From: an uncultured Paracoccaceae bacterium
GTDB lineage: Bacteria > Pseudomonadota > Alphaproteobacteria > Rhodobacterales > Rhodobacteraceae
DNA: 64,000 bases
Direction: 5' to 3'
NCBI GenBank assembly: GCA_947495795.1
Contig: CANMAI010000010.1
Span: forward strand, 124,001 to 188,000
The notes beneath the pieces are model-generated. The model ran no database searches and was not told the origin of the DNA. It was given only the letters and a program-made list of their open reading frames with translations. The first letter of the stretch is position 1, and the number at the start of each line of letters is the position of its first letter. The translations under genes and the position numbers were made by a program. Shown in pieces: positions 57,843 to 64,000 of this stretch.

Positions 57843-59339
57843 ATGTCCGTTGTTGTAAGAACGGGATTTGTTGCGTTGAGTGACAGTCTTAATCAGATGT
57901 ATGGCGTTGCAGATATAGTAAGAGTATCACTTGCGGGGGTGCCTTATCTTGTGGTGGGATCGGAGGCGACAGGCTCGCTGACGGTATTTTCTTTGGCGGG
58001 CGGTGCGGCGGTGCGTGTCTCCAGTGCTGATTTCACGGATGATAGCGGTACGGCAACGCTTTCCGATCTGACGATCGTGGACGGCGATAGCGGCCCGCAG
58101 ATTTTGACGCTGGGGCGGTATGACGACAATTACGGCCTCTACGATATCTCCACTGGGGGCGCGCTGAACTTCTCGCAGGCGCTGCGGGATGTGGACGGCA
58201 CGCTGGAGCGAGGCTTTGCCTCCACCGCCCAGAATTTCCGCGATTATACGGTGATCTATTCTGCCACCTTCGGAACTGCGGGGGTGCAGCTGCACCGGCT
58301 CTACGATGATGGAACGGTGGAGTATCAGCGCGTGTTCGAGGGGGGGTGGGCTCCGTTGAACAATGTGACAACGCTGGAATATGCCGAACTGCAGGGGCAG
58401 CAGTTTCTCTTTGCGGCTTCCGGGATCGACACAGGCGTGACGGTTTTTGACCTGTTTGATAACGGCAACGCGCGGGTGACAGGCCGCCATCTGCCGCGAG
58501 ATGGCGACGGGCTGTTTGGCATCACCGATGTGGCACCCGTGCAGCACGGAGATCGCGCGTTTCTGGTTGTGGCGTCCTCGGAAACGGACAGCCTGACGGT
58601 GTTGCGCGTCTCCTCAGGCGGAGAATTGAATCAGGTGGAGCATCTGATCGACACGCGCTTCACCCGGTTTGGCGGGGTGACGGAGGTTGAGGTGATCGAG
58701 GCGGCCGGACGGGTGTTCGTGGTGGCCGGGGGTGCGGATGACGGGATCGCCATTCTGGAACTGGATTACCGCGGGCAATTGCATCATCTGACCAGCATTG
58801 CGGATGATTTCGGTACAACGCTGAGCAACGTATCGGCGCTGGAGATCGAGGTAGAGGGGACGACGGCGCATATCTATGTGGGCTCCGCTTCCGAGCATGG
58901 GGTGACCGAGCTGATCGTGGATCTCGAACGCTCGGGCGACGAGATCCGGGGTGGCGCGGTGGTGGATGAACTGGTGGGCACGGCGGGTGATGATACGCTC
59001 TGGGGCATGGGCCGGAGTGATGCGCTTTTCGGCGGTGCGGGCGATGACAGACTGGTGGATGGCCGGGGCCGTGATACGCTGACAGGCGGCGCTGGCGCGG
59101 ATGTGTTCGAGTTCGTGGAGGATGGGCGCAACGATTTCATTCTGGATTTCGATTTCAGCGAGGATCGGATCGATCTCTCCGCGTTCGACAACCTCTACTT
59201 CTTCGCGGATCTCACAATCGGTGCGCGACTGGCAGGCGCCGCGATCCTTGTGGGCGAAGAGGTGATCCGGCTTGTCAGCGCGGATGGCGGGCCGATTGAC
59301 GTCTCGCAGTTCACGCAAGACCACTTCATCTTCGGGTAG
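57843..59339 (+). CDS. Secreted RTX-type calcium-binding protein with beta-propeller-like N-terminus
   Basis: A 498-residue protein without a Sec signal peptide. The N-terminal 370 residues form about six repeats of strand-rich modules (for example LTVFSLAGGAAVRVSSADF and LTVLRVSSGGELNQVEHL), consistent with a beta-propeller. The C-terminal 130 residues hold GGAGDD-type RTX repeats (TAGDDTLWGMG, GGAGDDRLVDG, GRDTLTGGAGADVF) that bind calcium and mark type I secretion, ending FTQDHFIFG. No type I transporter is adjacent. Extracellular role unknown. Confidence 0.85.
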   Translation: MSVVVRTGFVALSDSLNQMYGVADIVRVSLAGVPYLVVGSEATGSLTVFSLAGGAAVRVSSADFTDDSGTATLSDLTIVDGDSGPQILTLGRYDDNYGLYDISTGGALNFSQALRDVDGTLERGFASTAQNFRDYTVIYSATFGTAGVQLHRLYDDGTVEYQRVFEGGWAPLNNVTTLEYAELQGQQFLFAASGIDTGVTVFDLFDNGNARVTGRHLPRDGDGLFGITDVAPVQHGDRAFLVVASSETDSLTVLRVSSGGELNQVEHLIDTRFTRFGGVTEVEVIEAAGRVFVVAGGADDGIAILELDYRGQLHHLTSIADDFGTTLSNVSALEIEVEGTTAHIYVGSASEHGVTELIVDLERSGDEIRGGAVVDELVGTAGDDTLWGMGRSDALFGGAGDDRLVDGRGRDTLTGGAGADVFEFVEDGRNDFILDFDFSEDRIDLSAFDNLYFFADLTIGARLAGAAILVGEEVIRLVSADGGPIDVSQFTQDHFIFG

Positions 59340-59488
59340 GGCGTTTCGTTTTTGTGAGGCTCTGAAGGGCGTGGCCTGAGGGTATGACTTGGCAAGCGTG
59401 TCGCCTGACGCCGCAGGCGGAAGCCGAAACGTCAAGCCATGGAGATTCTGCCTTGTGTCCCCCGTGCCCGATCCATATACCGGTGAGC

Positions 59489-59575
59489 GGAGACGTGGCC
59501 GAGTGGTCGAAGGCGCTCCCCTGCTAAGGGAGTAGACGGGCAACTGTCTCGAGGGTTCGAATCCCTTCGTCTCCG
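59489..59575 (+). tRNA. tRNA-Ser (anticodon GCU)
   Basis: Cloverleaf with acceptor stem GGAGACG/CGTCTCC, D arm from GTGGCCGAGTGG, anticodon loop CTGCTAA (anticodon GCT at 59523-59525) on the stem CTCCC/GGGAG, a long variable arm typical of serine tRNAs, T loop GTTCGAATC, discriminator G. A CCA follows at 59576-59578. tRNA-Ser genes are common integration sites for genomic islands. Confidence 0.97.
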
Positions 59576-59633
59576 CCATAAAGCCAACTTAAGACTTTGA
59601 AATTGTGAGTAAAAGCAAATTTCGACAGATATC

Positions 59634-59653
59634 GTTCCCACTTTTGTTCCCAC
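59634..59653. repeat. Direct repeat GTTCCCAC x2 after the tRNA
   Basis: GTTCCCAC occurs at 59634-59641 and 59646-59653, a 12-base period, about 60 bases after the tRNA-Ser 3' end. Such paired short repeats next to a tRNA resemble arm-binding sites of a tyrosine integrase at an attachment site. No integrase gene is within the window. Confidence 0.4.
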
Positions 59654-59770
59654 AGAATCTCTTGGTAGCTTTTCCCCTAAAACATCGGAGCATTTTGACA
59701 GGACAAATGTTGGTAGCCATGCGGCCTAGGGGTAGATGTGTGGGGTCGAACGCTAATTTGAGATACGAAT

Positions 59771-61429
59771 ATGGACGCTGTTGAACTCAGAGAAAACCAG
59801 ATTTCTCTTTTCTATTGGCTCGGCGAAGGTGCCAAGCGCGATGTCTCGAACCGAAAGGTCGGGTCGCTAATGGAAGGACGCGGCGCTCCGGTGAGAGACG
59901 GCGCGGCATTGACACATCATCTGAAGGACGATGCGATTTGGCTGCAAAGCATTCATACGGCAAATTCTGATGATCCAAATCTCGTTCTTCCGCATTCTGT
60001 CGATCTGGCCGATCCTATTCGCGAGTTGATTTCGGGCGGACGGCGTGACTGCCTCAGCCGCTACATACTCAATCCCGATTTGCAACACGCGCTTCGGTAT
60101 GGCGACCTGCCCTCACGGTTCGAAGCGGGATTGTCGAAGGCCGTTATGTGCCTTGAATTTGGCCCTCGCGCCAAGGAACGGATAGGCGGTTCCGGTGTCG
60201 ACGCCGTGCCCTTGTGGATTGATCTCGAAGATGTGGAATACGTCACCTTCGGCACCGGCGCGCGCTTCATCAACGTGAACGCCTCGCTGAAGCGGATTGT
60301 CCAAGCAGATCGAAAGACGACCAAGACACTCTCGCTTATCGAGTTTCGCGAAGCCGTCCACGCCTTGTCGCGGTTCAATGAATGCGGCTGGTATGACCGC
60401 GCCACTCAAGAGAGGATCGGAACTGCGAAGTTCTCACTGGGACAGCTTATCCAGGGCCTGGGCGATAGCCATCCAGCGCGGTCTGTCCCGCTTACGCGGG
60501 TGCCGACTTATTCCTATGCTATTCTGGATCAGGCGCTTGACCCCAGGGAACTTGAACACGAAGCGGCGGTTCTGGCGCGCCGATACACCAGCGATTATAA
60601 ATTTGCCCATACAGATGCTGGCCTGGAAATTTTACGCGACTTTGACGACGTCCGCCACGCTATAACCACCGAAGGCGTAGCTACGCTTCAATGTGCGACG
60701 GAGGCCGGGGAGCAAACGGATTTCTCCAGGAACTGGAAGAACAATGCCTTGAAAACAGCCTACTTGCCGGTGTTTCTTTTGCTTCTTCACGAAAACTGGT
60801 TCCTGTCTGATCGAAATCGGATGGCAACGCGCGGTGCATCGGAAGCCGATCTTCTTGACGATCTGGAGCGGGTGGTGGATGACACTGTGTCGTTCGGACT
60901 CTTCTATCGCTTCCCCTCTGTCAGCCAGATTTCAATGCACCAGCGTATGTCGGATGCCATCCGAAGGGCGCTTGCACTGGACACGAAGTTCTCGGACTTG
61001 CAGCGCACTGCTGAGCAAGTGGCAGTGCGATTGCGGGCCGCGCAGGCCGAGCGTGAGGCGGACGCCGCCGCCCAGGAAGCCGAAGCGGCGGCACGACGGG
61101 CCTCGGCCTTTGGGGCCGTGGCAAGTTTCGGCACGGCGGCCTTATCGGGATTGACAGCCTATACCATCCTGAAAGACGTCGTGCTGTTGGTCGCCCGGTC
61201 GTTTGGCGGCCTCCCGGCCCAGAGTATTCGCGACAGATTCTTTCCCAACGCAACCGGAGCACCGGATGTGCTTGTGGCGGATTGGATCGCACTCTTGCTG
61301 TCTGCGATTATCGCAGTTCTGGCCTTTTTCGTTGCGCGAAAAATGACGCCCCGCCACAGCCCACAATTCCGGGCTGTCCGCGCTCTTTCGCTCAGTCGCA
61401 TTGCACGGCATTTGCCGCGCAAAGACTGA
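59771..61429 (+). CDS. Membrane-anchored protein next to the Cas13a locus (CorA-like topology), unknown function
   Basis: A 552-residue protein beginning MDAVELRENQISLFYWLGEG. About 410 residues of mixed alpha/beta sequence (including GPRAKERIGGSGVDAVPLWI and LFYRFPSVSQISMHQRM) are followed by a Glu/Ala-rich coiled coil (residues 410-445) and two membrane helices at about 447-470 and 500-525, with a short basic tail. This long-helix-then-two-helix layout is shared with CorA-type proteins; no GMN motif is present. It lies between tRNA-Ser and the type VI-A array, on the opposite strand to cas13a. It could be a membrane effector of the defence system or an independent gene; not recognised. Confidence 0.7.
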   Translation: MDAVELRENQISLFYWLGEGAKRDVSNRKVGSLMEGRGAPVRDGAALTHHLKDDAIWLQSIHTANSDDPNLVLPHSVDLADPIRELISGGRRDCLSRYILNPDLQHALRYGDLPSRFEAGLSKAVMCLEFGPRAKERIGGSGVDAVPLWIDLEDVEYVTFGTGARFINVNASLKRIVQADRKTTKTLSLIEFREAVHALSRFNECGWYDRATQERIGTAKFSLGQLIQGLGDSHPARSVPLTRVPTYSYAILDQALDPRELEHEAAVLARRYTSDYKFAHTDAGLEILRDFDDVRHAITTEGVATLQCATEAGEQTDFSRNWKNNALKTAYLPVFLLLLHENWFLSDRNRMATRGASEADLLDDLERVVDDTVSFGLFYRFPSVSQISMHQRMSDAIRRALALDTKFSDLQRTAEQVAVRLRAAQAEREADAAAQEAEAAARRASAFGAVASFGTAALSGLTAYTILKDVVLLVARSFGGLPAQSIRDRFFPNATGAPDVLVADWIALLLSAIIAVLAFFVARKMTPRHSPQFRAVRALSLSRIARHLPRKD

Positions 61430-61485
61430 ACCAAGCGACATCTCACATCCTGCCACGCGGAAGTAGGCTAGCTCCGGAGCGCCGC

Positions 61486-61589
61486 GGTTTCAATCTGCCG
61501 TCAAAATGGCAGTCATGCGGAACAAAACAGAAAAAAGACTTAGCTTAGGAGGGTCTCAGTCTGCCGTCAAAATGGCAGTCATGCGGAAC
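61486..61589 (-). CRISPR. Type VI-A CRISPR array, two repeats and one spacer
   Basis: Two 38-bp repeats lie at 61552-61589 and 61486-61523 with a 28-bp spacer at 61524-61551. Read on the minus strand, each starts GTTCCGCATGACTGCC, has loop ATTTTGAC and closing stem GGCAG; the first ends ACTGAGACC, the last ATTGAAACC (two differences, the usual decay of a terminal repeat). The stem CTGCC/GGCAG with an 8-base loop and an ACTGA-type 3' end has the layout I remember for the Rhodobacter capsulatus Cas13a repeat. It lies downstream of cas13a in the same direction, so the crRNA has the repeat hairpin on its 5' side. Confidence 0.9.
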
Positions 61590-61731
61590 TCCCCTTCCGG
61601 GAAGGGTCTGATAACACGCAAATAAAACGGGCTCAAGATGTAGCCGATCCCCAGAATCCTATTTCCCTCGAGTTAGCGCGTTTGTTCTCACCACTCCTCA
61701 AATACTTTTATATTTAAAATCATGATCTTAC
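61590..61731 (-). promoter_or_regulatory. Gap between cas13a stop and the CRISPR array (possible leader)
   Basis: 142 bases with no gene. The part next to the cas13a stop is AT-rich (ATTTTAAATATAAAAG on the minus strand). A 6-bp hairpin CCCTTC/GAAGGG lies directly before the first repeat (61592-61606), preceded on the minus strand by TTGAGC and TGTTAT that could be weak promoter elements. This is where a leader and promoter of the array are expected. Confidence 0.5.
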
Positions 61732-64000
61732 TCATTTTACGTAGCTGATTTTTATTTTTGTCGCTTCTTTCCACATCTCTTCCGATACCTTTGTACGCTG
61801 AAAGAAAATGGCAGGATAGCTGATTTCGCGCCCATTCTTTGACCCGACTTCCTCGCCATAGCCACTGTTTCCAAAGTCAAAAAGCGCCTGCACCATTGAG
61901 GTCAGGCGAACGGAGGCGCGCGGGATCAGGATCGGTTCCTCAGCAAAATCGCGCGGCAGCATTTTCAAGTGCTGCTCAACTAGCGGATAAACCTGGGGCC
62001 GCGTCAGCCGGTCTTCGGCCATGCGCCATTCAATGGTCAGGCCCTCATCGGCAAGGATACGTTTAACCGACTTGACCACGGCGTTCTTGAGCTTCTGATC
62101 ATAGGCCATCAGGCTGCGCGTGGCGTTGATCAGGTAGGTGAGTTTGAGGGGCTTGCCGGTTTGCATCGGGCTCATATGTGCGAGGTCGTTGCGGATGTTG
62201 CGCTTTTTCCGGTGATCGCCATAAGGCACGTCGCGGTTTTTGTCCCCTCTACGTTTCGCGTTTTCGCGGGCCCTTTTATCGGCCGGGTTCTCAACAATTT
62301 CCCCAAACGCACGTAGGAAATGATCCCTGTCGGCCGAGGAAAGAAGGTCGGACAAGGACTTGCTATTCGCCTTCTTTGGTTCAATGTAGCTGTCTAAGAA
62401 GCCAATTCTTGTCTTCACTAACCCTATGAAGTCTGGTCGGTGACCTGGAACAGAAGCCAGCTGCCTCTGCTTGTCTGCATTCGAGGTTCGCAAGCCGATG
62501 CGGTCCTCTCCAAAGGCGTCTTCTTTTGTTGTTCTGTCTGTGTCGAGCACTGGCACTAGGTCAGCATGCCCAAGGTCGCGATACAGCATCCCATAGAAGG
62601 CGAAGATCACATCGCGTTCCCAGACGGCCGCATAGTCGGCAAGCCGCCCCAGAATGGAGATCAGAATGCGGTGGCATTTGACGTGGTCGGCAAGGCGCGC
62701 GGCATTGGCATCGAAGTCGTGTTTGGCGACCTTAAAAGCTAGTTTGCGGTAGGCTGAGATTCTATCGGGCAGCTCCTCATTCTGTTTGTTCCTGTTTCCA
62801 CTTTCAAAGGGATCGAGTTTGGAAAGTTCCATAATCTCGGCGCGCAGTTTGTGATAGTCTTTGAACATTGCGTCCGTGCCACTCTCGCGACCAAGCTTTA
62901 ACGCCTGCACTTCCGTGCTGGTGACGGCATGGCTGGAAAATAGGTCTTTCAGTTTATCTGCGTCCCCAAACCTGACAATTTGCCGAAGTCCTCGTTTCGT
63001 TCCAGCAATGGATTGATCTACGGTCTTTGGGACGTCGTTATCGGCCTCTTTTTCCTCGTCCGATTGGGTTTTGGCAAAGGCAGCCGGGTCTTCGTATAGG
63101 AACTCGGCAGGCGTCATGCGGCGGTTGAGCTTGCTGACTTTCATCTTTCTATTCAAAAAGTCGACCTCATGTTCCGTGTCGGTGAAACCCGCCGCCTGCA
63201 CCTTTGTGTAGAGGCCCATGAGGGCGTCCATGTCTTTCAGCATTTCAATTGGATCGTGTTCAAGGTCGTCTTCAGTTTCCGTTTCGGCATCAGGCTCAAG
63301 AGCAATGGACTTCCTCATCTGGTGACGTAGGCGCGACACCTGCAGCGGGGGCACAAGATAGAGCCAAGTGTAGAAGCGATGGTGCCAGGGTTTGGGCTCT
63401 TGAATACTGCTGTCGACGAAAGCGGTCATAGCTTCGTCAAGTTTGGTTTTGTCGGTTTCGGTCTTGTCTTTAATCTCGGCGATGAAGCCGAGGGCCTTCT
63501 CGGCTAGGTACCTGGCGAACAAATGCGCAGAGACCTCCTGCCGGAATTTCTCGATGCGGCTGGACACCTCTTGCTGGACACCCTTGATGGCCCGGTAACG
63601 AATATCTTGATCGGTTTCGCGGATCGCCTGTTCCGCCAGCGCCTTGAACAAGTCTTCAAAGCAATCGTAATTTTCGATGCCAAGGTTCTCGGCCAGTTCC
63701 GAGACCGTGGGGATTTTCTTCTTGTTAGCTGACTTTCCAAAGGCCTCCGCGCGGTCGTTCTTTTGTCTGATGACGATGTCGATGACCTCGCGGTAGTGTG
63801 CATTGCCTTCTTCCTTCGCCATGTTGCCAAACCACTTCTGAAAGCCTGACTGATAGAGCATCTGGAATAGCCCCTTGCGACACATATTGTCTTTATCGCC
63901 AATGAGGCCGCGTTCATCTTTCTTGACGCTCAACAACAAGGCCAATTCGGCATGCACACGTGTGTCCTTGTTTTGGTCAAGGGCATGGAGTTTGCTCAAA
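61732..64000 (-). CDS. cas13a: CRISPR-associated RNA-guided RNase Cas13a (C2c2), C-terminal 755 residues
   Basis: The reading frame has no start within the window and continues beyond 64000; the last 755 residues are seen. The second HEPN motif R-x4-H is RNDLAH at fragment residues 603-608, 147 residues before the end, the place expected for HEPN2. Matches I can see to the Rhodobacter capsulatus Cas13a, from memory, include AGTKRGLRQIVRFGDADKL with DLFSSHAV, LADHVKCHRILISILGRLADYA, and ATRSLMAYDQKLKNAV after HEPN2. The catalytic HEPN1 motif is expected at or just beyond the window edge. Together with the array this is a type VI-A system that cuts RNA after crRNA-guided target binding. Confidence 0.93.
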   Translation of the reverse strand, partial: LSKLHALDQNKDTRVHAELALLLSVKKDERGLIGDKDNMCRKGLFQMLYQSGFQKWFGNMAKEEGNAHYREVIDIVIRQKNDRAEAFGKSANKKKIPTVSELAENLGIENYDCFEDLFKALAEQAIRETDQDIRYRAIKGVQQEVSSRIEKFRQEVSAHLFARYLAEKALGFIAEIKDKTETDKTKLDEAMTAFVDSSIQEPKPWHHRFYTWLYLVPPLQVSRLRHQMRKSIALEPDAETETEDDLEHDPIEMLKDMDALMGLYTKVQAAGFTDTEHEVDFLNRKMKVSKLNRRMTPAEFLYEDPAAFAKTQSDEEKEADNDVPKTVDQSIAGTKRGLRQIVRFGDADKLKDLFSSHAVTSTEVQALKLGRESGTDAMFKDYHKLRAEIMELSKLDPFESGNRNKQNEELPDRISAYRKLAFKVAKHDFDANAARLADHVKCHRILISILGRLADYAAVWERDVIFAFYGMLYRDLGHADLVPVLDTDRTTKEDAFGEDRIGLRTSNADKQRQLASVPGHRPDFIGLVKTRIGFLDSYIEPKKANSKSLSDLLSSADRDHFLRAFGEIVENPADKRARENAKRRGDKNRDVPYGDHRKKRNIRNDLAHMSPMQTGKPLKLTYLINATRSLMAYDQKLKNAVVKSVKRILADEGLTIEWRMAEDRLTRPQVYPLVEQHLKMLPRDFAEEPILIPRASVRLTSMVQALFDFGNSGYGEEVGSKNGREISYPAIFFQRTKVSEEMWKEATKIKISYVK

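Noticed and set aside
61421-61432. GACTGAACC at the end of the 552-residue gene, identical to the end of the Rhodobacter capsulatus Cas13a repeat as I remember it
   Set aside because: Only nine bases, on the opposite strand to the array, and part of the gene's last codons; probably chance.
63991-64000. LHALDQ at the fragment start considered as the histidine of HEPN1
   Set aside because: The required arginine would be outside the window, and comparison with remembered relatives places HEPN1 some residues further upstream; cannot be decided.

Overview
This window looks like chromosomal DNA of an alphaproteobacterium of the order Rhodobacterales (Roseobacter/Rhodobacter group). It is moderately GC-rich. 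It has an atpHAGDC-type F1-ATPase operon without the F0 genes, and an epimerase/DUF1467 pair, dapE/dapD, pncA-pncB, a BenE transporter and a DbpA-type helicase. Its closest recognisable Cas and retron relatives are also from this group. The taxonomic call is inference from gene content; no rRNA is present.

Layout. 1-5.1 kb: a minus-strand Fbp/Afu-type ABC importer with an RpiR/SIS regulator and a histidine phosphatase, plausibly for a phosphorylated organic substrate. 5.4-15.5 kb: housekeeping genes (nitroreductase, EI24, methylmalonyl-CoA epimerase, orphan response regulator, dapE, HAD phosphatase, pncA-VOC-pncB NAD salvage, thioredoxin/CcdA, DUF805). 15.5-31 kb: small hypotheticals (one probably frameshifted), dapD, LOG protein, sulfotransferase, tryptophan dioxygenase, DEAD-box helicase, an extensin-like lipoprotein, tyrC-hisC and a capsule-type protein. 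At 29.5-31.0 kb there is a reverse transcriptase gene preceded by an RNA with 11-bp terminal inverted repeats and internal hairpins, which fits a retron. 31-42.7 kb: gnd, clpA, benE, gloB, a methyltransferase, a ChbG-type deacetylase, a GST/WYL pair, and a periplasmic phosphate-binding-like/OmpA fusion.

43.2-50.3 kb: the ATP synthase F1 operon atpH-A-G-D-C. It is interrupted by a small secreted protein between atpG and atpD and a methyltransferase between atpD and atpC, and a sulfotransferase-like gene follows. 50.3-59.3 kb: prs, an AraC regulator with divergent redox genes, hydrolases, a TetR regulator, threonine aldolase, a YcgN protein and an RTX-type secreted protein.

59.5-64 kb is the most unusual region. 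A tRNA-Ser(GCU) marks the likely edge of a genomic island. It is followed by a 552-residue protein with two C-terminal membrane helices, a one-spacer CRISPR array, and the C-terminal 755 residues of a Cas13a effector carrying an intact second HEPN motif (RNDLAH). This is a type VI-A CRISPR-Cas system of the Rhodobacter kind, cut by the window edge. The membrane protein next to it may be an undescribed accessory or an independent defence gene.

Functional links: the RNA-guided RNase (Cas13a) and the retron are two separate candidate phage-defence systems about 30 kb apart. The rest is mainly core metabolism arranged in short operons with 1-4 nt overlaps. Positions and motifs were read by eye; family names are from recognition of conserved motifs, not database searches.
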